The position numbers were made by a program, and so were the translations under genes. From Thiohalophilus sp046483665 (lineage in GTDB: Bacteria; Pseudomonadota; Gammaproteobacteria; UBA6429; Thiohalophilaceae), in the NCBI RefSeq assembly GCF_046483665.1, contig NZ_JAWOCR010000001.1, positions 1-8,323 on the forward strand: a stretch of DNA of 8,323 nt. The letters run 5' to 3'. The number at the start of each line of letters is the position of its first letter. Position 1 is the first letter of the stretch. The notes beneath the pieces are model-generated. The model worked only from the letters and a program-made list of their open reading frames with translations, had not been told where the DNA came from and ran no database searches. This document shows positions 1-6,081 of the stretch, piece by piece.

Positions 1-156
1 CAGTTTGCGATCGCCGGGGATGCGATGGCTTTCGCTGGCCCATTCACCCAGGTCGATCAGTCGGCAGCGATCGCTGCAGAACGGGCGCCATTTGGACTCC
101 TCGGTCCAGGGAACTGATTTACCGCAGGTGGGGCATTTGACGACGGTTTGTTTCAC
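1..156 (-). CDS. yacG: DNA gyrase inhibitor YacG (3' end missing)
   Basis: Small zinc-binding protein. The E. coli homologue binds GyrB and inhibits DNA gyrase. The 52 visible residues begin VKQTVVKCPTCGK and continue with the family block RPFCSDRC and then LIDLGEWASE. The four zinc ligands are C8, C11, C27 and C31 (CX2C plus CX3C). The E. coli protein has about 65 residues, so only a short C-terminal tail is missing beyond the left edge. The start is a GTG at 154-156 that overlaps the zapD stop by four bases (GTGA), which suggests translational coupling. No strong Shine-Dalgarno sequence precedes it. It is the last visible gene of the pilB-pilC-pilD-coaE-zapD-yacG series. The identification is secure; the gyrase role is known from the family and not visible here. 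Confidence 0.93.
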   Translation of the reverse strand, partial: MKQTVVKCPTCGKSVPWTEESKWRPFCSDRCRLIDLGEWASESHRIPGDRKL

Positions 157-920
157 AGGTTGCAGCAGGTCAGTTGAAAGTCGAGGGTATCGTCCACCTG
201 CACCGGTCGGCCGCTATTGCCGGGGCGGACAAAGCGAATACTGAAGCGGTGTTTGCCGCCGCTGATCTCCGGATAACAGTCGGCATTTTCATCCAGTGTG
301 ACACGCAGCATTTGCACCGGACTCTGGCTGTCGAGACTTTGCTGGTAAAAGCCTTTCTCGGCCTGCAGATCGCGGGCGTCGGCGGATTCGCGCAGGATGC
401 CCAGAATCAGACTGATGGGTTTGTGAATGGCGTTGAGCTCTTCATACCACTCTTCGAGTTTGGCAATGCGGATTTCGGGGTCCTGTTGCAGCCAGAAATG
501 GTAGCCAGGCAGATCAAAACTGCAGCTGCCGGCAGTGATAGTGCCGCGCTGGCGCAGGCTGGCTATCAGTTCATTATCGCGCAGGCTTTGCCCGGGATGA
601 CCTTGCAGGGTATGCAGTTCCTTCTGGGCCGCATCCAGCTGGGAGAGGATGGTATTGAGTTGCTCGCGATCCACACCGGGCATGTCACACAGGCGCGAGA
701 GCGCAGCATGGAGGCGATCCAGCTCCTTGAGGGCTTCTGCCTTGAGCTCGCCGCGTGAGACGATCTCCAGGATATCGATCAACGCGTTGACGGTGGCGCG
801 GGAATCCCAGACCGAGAAACCCCGCAGGGTATAGGCTGCCTGTTTGAACAGGTGCTCGAGCCGCAGGTAGGTGCGGATGCGTTCGTTCAGGGGTTGCTCG
901 TATACGATCGGGTTATCCAC
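153..920 (-). CDS. zapD: Cell division protein ZapD (Z-ring associated, YacF/DUF1342)
   Basis: Cytoplasmic protein of 255 residues; E. coli ZapD has about 247. The family binds the FtsZ C-terminal tail and bundles FtsZ filaments at the division site. The N-terminus (VYEQPLNERIRTYLRLEHLF) aligns without gaps to the E. coli start (LFEHPLNEKMRTWLRIEFL), which supports the GTG start at 918-920. The first half is mainly helical with charged heptad-like stretches. The second half carries family blocks such as FDLPGYHFWLQQ, and the C-terminal part (GGKHRFSIRFV) looks beta-rich. There is no signal peptide or membrane segment. The stop overlaps yacG by four bases, while 71 bases separate it from coaE upstream. 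The start lacks a good ribosome binding site, so translation may be modest or coupled. Identification is firm. Confidence 0.93.
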   Translation of the reverse strand: MDNPIVYEQPLNERIRTYLRLEHLFKQAAYTLRGFSVWDSRATVNALIDILEIVSRGELKAEALKELDRLHAALSRLCDMPGVDREQLNTILSQLDAAQKELHTLQGHPGQSLRDNELIASLRQRGTITAGSCSFDLPGYHFWLQQDPEIRIAKLEEWYEELNAIHKPISLILGILRESADARDLQAEKGFYQQSLDSQSPVQMLRVTLDENADCYPEISGGKHRFSIRFVRPGNSGRPVQVDDTLDFQLTCCNL

Positions 921-950
921 GGGTGAGATGAACTGCTTGTGAGTATGAAT

Positions 951-965
951 GTAAGACTATCTTAC
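951..965. repeat. Small perfect inverted repeat in the coaE-zapD gap
   Basis: The arms GTAAGA and TCTTAC surround the three-base centre CTA. This is the only structure noticed in the 71-base gap between coaE and zapD. It is AT-rich and no T-run follows on the minus strand, so it does not look like an intrinsic terminator. It could be a weak mRNA hairpin or a protein site, or it may be chance. Confidence 0.35.
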
Positions 966-991
966 TGGAAAGCCCCGGTGGCGAAAACGGG

Positions 992-1597
992 TCAGCCCGA
1001 TGTTGCGCCGGCCAGCGCCAGATATTTTCGATGCAGGCTGTCAATCTGTTGCATCAGCTCTTCCGGTTCATTGCTGTTATCCACTACATCATCGGCCAGG
1101 GCCAGACGTTCCGCGCGGGAGCTCTGACTGGCCAGAATCTGCTCGATCTGTTCGCGAGACAGGCGGTCGCGGGCCATGGTGCGACGGATGCGGATATCCT
1201 CATCCGCATCCACCACCAGCACTCGATCGACAAACGGGTAGTCGCCGGTTTCGGTGAACAGCGGAATCACCACCAGACAATAAGGCGCTTGCAGAGTATC
1301 GATTCGCCGCCGCACCTCCTCGCGAATGCGCGGATGGAGTATCTGCTCCAGGGCCTGACGTTGTGCCGGACTGGCAAAGATCTTTTCGCGCAGGCGAGCG
1401 CGGTCGAGCCGGCCGTCGGGGGTGATTACCTGATCGCCAAAGTGTTCGGCGATCTCCGCCAGCGCCGGCTCGCCGGGAGCTACCAGCTCCCGGGCAATGA
1501 CGTCAGTATCAATGATCGGCACAGCGTGTCGGGCAAAGGCCGCCGCGACGGTTGACTTGCCGCTGCCGATGCCACCAGTGAGCGCCACGATCAACAT
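992..1597 (-). CDS. coaE: Dephospho-CoA kinase
   Basis: Catalyses the last step of coenzyme A biosynthesis, ATP-dependent phosphorylation of the 3'-hydroxyl of dephospho-CoA, in the cytoplasm. It has 201 residues, close to the E. coli length of 206. The P-loop GGIGSGKST lies at 8-16, the substrate-side motif IIDTDVIAREL starts at 28, LHPRIR is at 87-92, IPLFTE at 111-116, the lid arginines are in RTMARDRLS at 139-147, and DDVVDN is at 169-174. The ATG at 1595-1597 gives MLIVALTGGIGSGKST, the usual family start. The reading frame remains open for 28 more codons upstream, but those residues lie inside pilD and do not resemble the family. The start is one base after the pilD stop and has no clear Shine-Dalgarno sequence, so translational coupling to pilD is likely. 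Linkage of coaE to pilD is common in gammaproteobacteria. Confidence 0.96.
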   Translation of the reverse strand: MLIVALTGGIGSGKSTVAAAFARHAVPIIDTDVIARELVAPGEPALAEIAEHFGDQVITPDGRLDRARLREKIFASPAQRQALEQILHPRIREEVRRRIDTLQAPYCLVVIPLFTETGDYPFVDRVLVVDADEDIRIRRTMARDRLSREQIEQILASQSSRAERLALADDVVDNSNEPEELMQQIDSLHRKYLALAGATSG

Positions 1598-1598
1598 T

Positions 1599-2489
1599 CT
1601 AGAGCCAGTTAAGATAGGCCTGATTGAGTTGCGGTCCCCATAGCAGCGCGATCCAGCCGGCGGCCGCCAGATAGGGCCCAAAGGGAATCGGTTTGCCGGC
1701 CTGATGGCGTTTGATCAGAATCAGCCCGACGCCGACCACGGCCCCGACCAGCGAGGAGAGCAGGATAATGGCCGGCAGCATCTGCCAGCCCAGCCAGGCG
1801 CCAAGCATGGCCAGCAGCTTGAAATCGCCATAGCCCATGCCTTCCTTGCCGGTCACGAGTTTGAACAACTGATACACGCTCCACAGCGCCAGATAACCGG
1901 CCATAGCTCCGAACAGGGCCGAATAGATGTCGGTAAAAACTCCCTGACTGTTGAGCAGCAGACCCAGCCACAACAGGGGCAGGACAATATTGTCGGGCAG
2001 ATAGAAATGGTCGTAATCGATCATAGTCAGCGCAATCAGTGCCCAGGTCAGCAAAATCGCGAAGACCGCCATGGGCGTGACACCGAACTGCCAGGCGGTC
2101 ACGGCCGCCAGCAGACCACTGACCAGTTCGATGATCGGGTAACGGGCCGAAATCGGGGTTTGGCACTGACTGCAGCGTCCGCGCAGCAGCAGATAACTGA
2201 GGAGGGGAATGTTCTCCCAGGCGCGGATGGCGTGGCCGCAACGGGGGCAGCGGGAAGCGGGGGTGAGCAGATTATACGGACTGCTTTGACCCGGCGGTTC
2301 GCCGGTTTTGAGCTGTTGCGGATGATGTTCGGTCAGGTATTCGAGGCAGTCACTCTGCCACTGGCGGTGCAGCATTACTGGCAGTCGCAGAATCACCACG
2401 TTCAGAAAACTGCCGACGATCAGACCGAACAAAAAGACCACGCCTGCAAATAACGCCGGGCTGTCCTGCAGCAGCTGGAGATAACTCAT
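1599..2489 (-). CDS. pilD: Type IV prepilin peptidase / N-methyltransferase PilD
   Basis: Inner-membrane bifunctional enzyme that removes the short leader of type IV prepilins (and type II secretion pseudopilins) and N-methylates the new first residue. It has 296 residues. The N-terminal membrane segment (about 13-37) includes VGSFLNVVILRLP. A cytoplasmic loop carries two zinc-type pairs, C81/C84 (CPRCGH) and C106/C109 (CSQC), with PLLSYLLLRGRC between them. The catalytic aspartates of the aspartyl protease are D158 in MIDYDHFYLPD and D222 in GMGYGDFK. Several further membrane helices follow, and GKPIPFGPYLAAAG near residue 266 is the usual C-terminal block. The ATG at 2487-2489 is nine bases after the pilC stop and no good Shine-Dalgarno sequence is visible. 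Its likely substrates in this window are the prepilin at 5543-5947 and perhaps the product of the gene at the right edge. All key residues are present. Confidence 0.97.
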   Translation of the reverse strand: MSYLQLLQDSPALFAGVVFLFGLIVGSFLNVVILRLPVMLHRQWQSDCLEYLTEHHPQQLKTGEPPGQSSPYNLLTPASRCPRCGHAIRAWENIPLLSYLLLRGRCSQCQTPISARYPIIELVSGLLAAVTAWQFGVTPMAVFAILLTWALIALTMIDYDHFYLPDNIVLPLLWLGLLLNSQGVFTDIYSALFGAMAGYLALWSVYQLFKLVTGKEGMGYGDFKLLAMLGAWLGWQMLPAIILLSSLVGAVVGVGLILIKRHQAGKPIPFGPYLAAAGWIALLWGPQLNQAYLNWL

Positions 2490-2498
2490 GAAGTGGAG

Positions 2499-3719
2499 TT
2501 AGCCGACGACCTGGCCCATCTGGAAGATTGGCAGGTACATCGCAATAACCAGCCCCCCGATGACCACGCCGAGAAAGGCCATGATGATGGGCTCGAGCAG
2601 ACTGCTGAGACTGTCCACCGCGTTGTCGACCTCTTCCTCGTAGAAATCCGCCACTTTGGACAACATGGTGTCCATGGAACCGGCTTCCTCGCCAATGGCG
2701 GTCATCTGTACCACCATGTTGGGAAACAGATCGGTAGCTTTCATGGCCACGTTTAGCTGGGTCCCGGTGGACACTTCGTCACGCATTTTTAGCACGGCTT
2801 CACTATACACCACATTGCCGACCGCGCCGGAGACCGATTCCATGGACTCGACCAGCGGAACCCCGGCGGCGAACATCGTGGACAGGGTCCGGGCATAGCG
2901 GGCAATGGCGGCCTTGTTCAGGATAGGCCCGATAATCGGTGTTTTGAGCAGTACTTTATCGAGAAATACGTTAAAGCCCTTGGAGCGCTTTTTCAGCTGG
3001 AGCACGGAATAGATGGCGAGACCAATCCCGCCGAAAATCGCCCACCACCAGGCCTGAAAGATCTCCGACAGCTTGACGACCATCTTGGTCAGGGCAGGCA
3101 AGTCGGCCCCGAAGCCGGAAAACAGGCTCTCAAACTCCGGAATAACAAATATCAATAGAATGCTGGTAATGATGAAGGCAACCACAATAACGGCCGTGGG
3201 GTAAAACAGTGCTTTCTTGATTTTACCTTTGATCGCCTCGGTCTTTTCCTTGTAGGTGGCAATCTTGCCCAGAATGTCATCCAGTATCCCGGCATGCTCC
3301 CCCGCTCGAACCAGATTACAAAACAGATCGTCGAAGTGATAGGGATGTTTGGCCAGCGATTCGGAGAGGTTGCTGCCGCTTTCGATATCTGCCTTGATAG
3401 TGAGCAACAGTTTTTGCATAGCGGGGTTTTCATGCCCGCGGCCGATAATATCGAAAGCCTGTACCAGGGGCACCCCGGAAGACATCATCGTGGCCAGCTG
3501 GCGGCTGAAAATGGCAATATCCGCCGCCTTGACTTTGCCGCCGCCACCAAACAGGGGCTTGGGTTTCTTTTTGACTTTTTTGGGATTGATGCCCTGGCGG
3601 CGCAGGTTGGCCTTGACCAGGGCGATGCTCTGGCCGGCGGTCTCCCCCTTGACTGTTTGTCCCTTGTTGTCCTTGCCTTCCCAGAGGAAGGTATCCTGTT
3701 TTGCGGCGGCCTGTGCCAT
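2499..3719 (-). CDS. pilC: Type IV pilus inner-membrane platform protein PilC
   Basis: Polytopic inner-membrane protein of the GspF/PilC family. It is the platform through which the cytoplasmic ATPases PilB and PilT drive pilin insertion into, or removal from, the fibre. It has 406 residues, the usual length. After an N-terminal cytoplasmic part (FLWEGKDNKGQTVKGE near 11-26; basic segment KKVKKKPKP near 47-55), two T2SSF domains are visible at about 70-193 and 273-395. They share the repeated pattern FSRQLATMMSSGVPLVQAFD / YARTLSTMFAAGVPLVESME, and each has a glutamate-rich G-E-x-A-G motif (RAGEHAGILDD; AIGEEAGSMDTML). Hydrophobic helices lie at about 173-193, 222-241 and 376-396. The ATG at 3717-3719 is preceded by CAGGG about ten bases upstream. 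It sits 19 bases after pilB and 9 bases before pilD, consistent with one transcript. Confidence 0.97.
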   Translation of the reverse strand: MAQAAAKQDTFLWEGKDNKGQTVKGETAGQSIALVKANLRRQGINPKKVKKKPKPLFGGGGKVKAADIAIFSRQLATMMSSGVPLVQAFDIIGRGHENPAMQKLLLTIKADIESGSNLSESLAKHPYHFDDLFCNLVRAGEHAGILDDILGKIATYKEKTEAIKGKIKKALFYPTAVIVVAFIITSILLIFVIPEFESLFSGFGADLPALTKMVVKLSEIFQAWWWAIFGGIGLAIYSVLQLKKRSKGFNVFLDKVLLKTPIIGPILNKAAIARYARTLSTMFAAGVPLVESMESVSGAVGNVVYSEAVLKMRDEVSTGTQLNVAMKATDLFPNMVVQMTAIGEEAGSMDTMLSKVADFYEEEVDNAVDSLSSLLEPIIMAFLGVVIGGLVIAMYLPIFQMGQVVG

Positions 3720-3738
3720 GGTGTTTTAACCCTGTTTG

Positions 3739-5457
3739 TTAGTCTTTTGTGACACGGTTGACTTCATCGAGACTGGTAAGTCCGTCCTTGACCTTTTTCA
3801 GTCCCGACTTGCGGATATCCGGAATTCCTTCTTTTTCTGCCTGATCGGCCAGCTGCATGGCATTGGCGCCTTCCATGATCAGCCGGCCCATGGCATCCGA
3901 GATCGGCATCACCTGATAGATCCCGAGCCGGCCTTTGTATCCGTTGGTGCATTGATCGCAGCCCTTGGCGCCGTAAATCTTGAGGCCGGTTTTAATTTCT
4001 TCCTCGCTAAAGCCTTCCTCCAGCAACGTTTCTCGGGGGATCTCCAGCAGTTCCTTGCACTGGTTGCACAACCGCCGGGCGAGGCGCTGGGCGATGATCA
4101 GGTTGACGGCCGAGGCAATGTTGTAGGGCGGGACCCCCATATTCATCAGTCGGTTCAGGGTCTGGGGAGCGTCGTTGGTATGCAGGGTGGATAGCACCAT
4201 GTGACCGGTCTGGGCCGCCTTGATGGCGATCTCGGCGGTTTCCAGATCACGAATCTCGCCCACCAGAATGATGTCCGGATCCTGGCGCAAAAAGGCGCGC
4301 AGGGCGCTGGCAAAGTCGAGGCCGACCTTGGTGTTGACGTTGACCTGGTTGACCCCCGGCAGATTAATTTCCACCGGATCCTCGGCCGTGGAGATATTCA
4401 CTTCCGGCTCATTGAGGATGTTGACCCCGGTATACAGCGAGACGGTTTTTCCGCTACCGGTGGGGCCGGTCACCAGGATCATGCCATAGGGTTTGTGCAG
4501 GTTTTCCAGATAGAGCTGTTTCTGCTCTTCCTCGTAGCCGAGGGCGTCGATCCCCATCTGGGCGCTGGTCGGATCGAGGATACGCATGACGATCTTTTCG
4601 CCGAACAGGGTCGGGCAGGTGTTGACACGAAAGTCGATGGCCCGGGTTTTGGAGAGGTTCAGCTTGATACGCCCGTCCTGGGGCAGGCGGCGCTCCGAGA
4701 TGTCCAGTCGTGACATGACCTTGACCCGGGCGGCGATGCGCGGCGCCATGCCCACCGGCGGGGCCGCCACTTCCTTGAGCACGCCGTCCTGGCGAAACCG
4801 GACCCGGAAGCTCTTCTCGTAGGGTTCGAAATGGATATCCGACGCCCCCTTGTTGATGGCGTCCAGCAGCACCTTGTTGACGAAACGGACCACCGGCGTG
4901 TCGTCGGCATCTGATTCGGTGACGGTTTCGCCGCCGGCGGCCTCATCATCGGCAAATTCCACTCCATCGAGATCGTCATCCCCGGTCAGTTCCGAGAGAC
5001 TGGTGTCGGCCGCGGCCATCGCCCGGTCGATCGTTTTGATCAGCTTGTCGTCCTGAACCAGGATCGGCTCGGTGGTCATGCCGACGTGAAACTTGATTTC
5101 GTCCAGCGCCTGCAGGTTGGTGGGATCTGAAACCGCCACAAACAGCCGGTTGCCCCGGCGGAACAGGGGTAGAGTATGATGCTTGCGGATCAAATCTTCT
5201 TTGACCAGTTTGAGCGTTTCGTGCTCGATGTCCACAACATCGATATCCATGACCGGCACGCCGAATTCATCGGCGGCGGCCTGGGCGATCTTTTTGGCGT
5301 CCGCCATGCCGTTCTGGACCAGATAGCTGACGAACAGCATTTTTTTCTGGATGGATTCGGTGGACGCTTTCTGGGCGTCGGCATCCGACAGGATCCCGTC
5401 CTGCACCAGTTTGCGGGCCAGGCCGCTCAATTGCATCTGTACGCCGGGGGTGGCCAT
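3739..5457 (-). CDS. pilB: Type IV pilus assembly ATPase PilB
   Basis: Hexameric cytoplasmic ATPase (GspE/PilB family) that powers pilus extension. It has 572 residues. The N-terminal domain (about 1-150) has two similar segments, LARKLVQDGILSDAD and VSYLVQNGMADAKK, resembling the GspE/MshEN N-domain. An acidic linker follows at 159-187. The second N-domain begins with DDTPVVRFVNKVLLDAI and contains SDIHFEPYE and RVRFRQDG. The core ATPase has the Walker A motif GPTGSGKT (331-338), the Asp box ISTAEDPVEI (355-364), the Walker B motif ILVGEIRD (397-404) and the His box TGHMVLSTLHT (417-427). C464/C467 and C500/C503 form the zinc site. The C-terminus TSLDEVNRVTKD matches Pseudomonas PilB. The start is the ATG at 5455-5457; GGAG lies about 13 bases upstream, slightly far. 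An internal ATG at codon 8 is an alternative. It heads the pilBCD block. Confidence 0.98.
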   Translation of the reverse strand: MATPGVQMQLSGLARKLVQDGILSDADAQKASTESIQKKMLFVSYLVQNGMADAKKIAQAAADEFGVPVMDIDVVDIEHETLKLVKEDLIRKHHTLPLFRRGNRLFVAVSDPTNLQALDEIKFHVGMTTEPILVQDDKLIKTIDRAMAAADTSLSELTGDDDLDGVEFADDEAAGGETVTESDADDTPVVRFVNKVLLDAINKGASDIHFEPYEKSFRVRFRQDGVLKEVAAPPVGMAPRIAARVKVMSRLDISERRLPQDGRIKLNLSKTRAIDFRVNTCPTLFGEKIVMRILDPTSAQMGIDALGYEEEQKQLYLENLHKPYGMILVTGPTGSGKTVSLYTGVNILNEPEVNISTAEDPVEINLPGVNQVNVNTKVGLDFASALRAFLRQDPDIILVGEIRDLETAEIAIKAAQTGHMVLSTLHTNDAPQTLNRLMNMGVPPYNIASAVNLIIAQRLARRLCNQCKELLEIPRETLLEEGFSEEEIKTGLKIYGAKGCDQCTNGYKGRLGIYQVMPISDAMGRLIMEGANAMQLADQAEKEGIPDIRKSGLKKVKDGLTSLDEVNRVTKD

Positions 5458-5504
5458 AGACTGTTCAATACTCCGCTATCAACGCACTAAATCACATGAT
5501 ATCA

Positions 5505-5510
5505 ATTATA
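5505..5510 (-). promoter_or_regulatory. Candidate -10 box of the pilB promoter
   Basis: On the minus strand this reads TATAAT, a perfect sigma-70 -10 hexamer in the AT-rich 85-base gap between the prepilin gene and pilB. A start about seven bases downstream would give a leader of roughly 40 bases. No good -35 box was found at 16-18 bases (the best 17-base position reads CTGGGT), so the promoter would be weak, activator-dependent or not real. If used, it would transcribe pilB-pilC-pilD-coaE and perhaps zapD-yacG apart from the pilin. Confidence 0.4.
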
Positions 5511-5524
5511 TACAATAACTTATT

Positions 5525-5544
5525 AAAACCCAGCTTGAGGTTTT
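5525..5544 (-). terminator. Weak hairpin overlapping the prepilin stop codon
   Basis: On the minus strand, AAAACC and GGTTTT can pair around a short loop, with one further T-G pair inside. The downstream arm ends in TTTT followed by AATAA. The stem is short and AT-rich. It could end or attenuate pilin transcripts before pilB, with some read-through. It overlaps the pilin stop codon (5543-5545). Confidence 0.35.
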
Positions 5545-5947
5545 ATTCCAGTGTCAATGTGACCGAGGTGGGCACTTTATCGCCGCTTCCCTGGGCGGTG
5601 ATTTCATAGCTGGTAGCAATATCACCGGTCGATCCGGCTGTCACTGTATAGGTAAATTGTTGTTCTGCATCAGGTTCGCTGGGTGACCAGCCCAGCGCGC
5701 CGGTAGAGAGGGTTTTGGTACCGCCGGCATCGTATTCCCCGGCGATATAGGTATTGTTTTCCAGGTAGTACTCTTCCTCCGCGAGACGCAGTGCCGCCAT
5801 GTTGTTGTGAGCTTCTGTGTTACGCGCGGTGGCGATATACCCATTATAAGCGGGTATGGCGATGGAAGTGACAATAGCCAGAATGGCAACCACAATCATC
5901 AATTCGATCAGGGTAAACCCGGTTTGCTTTGAATAGGACATGCTCAT
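5543..5947 (-). CDS. Type IV prepilin (PilA/PilE-like)
   Basis: Pilin subunit exported as a prepilin, processed by PilD and polymerised by PilB/PilC. The product has 134 residues. A 10-residue leader (MSMSYSKQTG) is followed by the class III cleavage motif G|FTLIELMIVVAILAIV with the required glutamate at mature position 5, so the mature protein has 124 residues. The helix continues as SIAIPAYNGYIATARNTEA. The segment AEEEYYLENNTYIAGEY resembles PilE/ComP-type pilins, so this may be a minor rather than the major pilin. There are no cysteines, so the C-terminal disulfide loop of classical PilA is absent. The C-terminal half is rich in Thr, Ser and Gly and ends SVTLTLE. The start is the ATG at 5945-5947 because GAGG lies six bases upstream; the ATG at 5941 and the TTG at 5959 are poorer choices. 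It lies 85 bases before pilB. Confidence 0.92.
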   Translation of the reverse strand: MSMSYSKQTGFTLIELMIVVAILAIVTSIAIPAYNGYIATARNTEAHNNMAALRLAEEEYYLENNTYIAGEYDAGGTKTLSTGALGWSPSEPDAEQQFTYTVTAGSTGDIATSYEITAQGSGDKVPTSVTLTLE

Positions 5948-5993
5948 GCTGGACCTCAATAGGGCTTGGGTAAATTACCTTAGTAATAATGCC

Positions 5994-6022
5994 ATTATGT
6001 TGGCAAGACTATTTTCCGTGAA
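5994..6022 (-). promoter_or_regulatory. Candidate sigma-70 promoter of the prepilin gene
   Basis: On the minus strand TTCACG (6017-6022, four of six matches to TTGACA) and CATAAT (5994-5999, five of six to TATAAT) are separated by 17 bases. Transcription would begin near 5987 and give a leader of about 40 bases with a good Shine-Dalgarno sequence. The gap to the upstream gene (135 bases) is large enough for a separate promoter. I found no sigma-54 element with the right GG/GC spacing, although pilA of Pseudomonas is sigma-54 dependent. This rests on pattern matching only. Confidence 0.35.
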
Positions 6023-6081
6023 ATTCTCTGCAAATACACCAAATATATAGCCAGTATAGTCGGCCTGGCCGGTCGCCAACT

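Noticed and set aside
174..758. Plus-strand open frame opposite zapD (194 codons)
   Set aside because: It is antisense to a secure zapD gene and matches no family I know.
1598..1681. 28-codon N-terminal extension of coaE
   Set aside because: It overlaps the end of pilD, and CoaE proteins start right before the VALTGGIGSGKS block, matching the ATG at 1597.
1704..2453. Long open frame on the plus strand opposite pilD (249 codons)
   Set aside because: It is fully antisense to a clear pilD gene. The product is Gln- and Gly-rich with no recognisable domain, as expected for the reverse of a GC-rich coding sequence.
6061..6071. CGGCC-T-GGCCG inverted repeat after the ligase stop as a terminator
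   Set aside because: The loop is too small and no T-run follows on the minus strand.
5948..6081. Sigma-54 promoter for the prepilin gene
   Set aside because: Candidate GG and GC pairs have the wrong spacing (9, 13 or 21 bases rather than 12).
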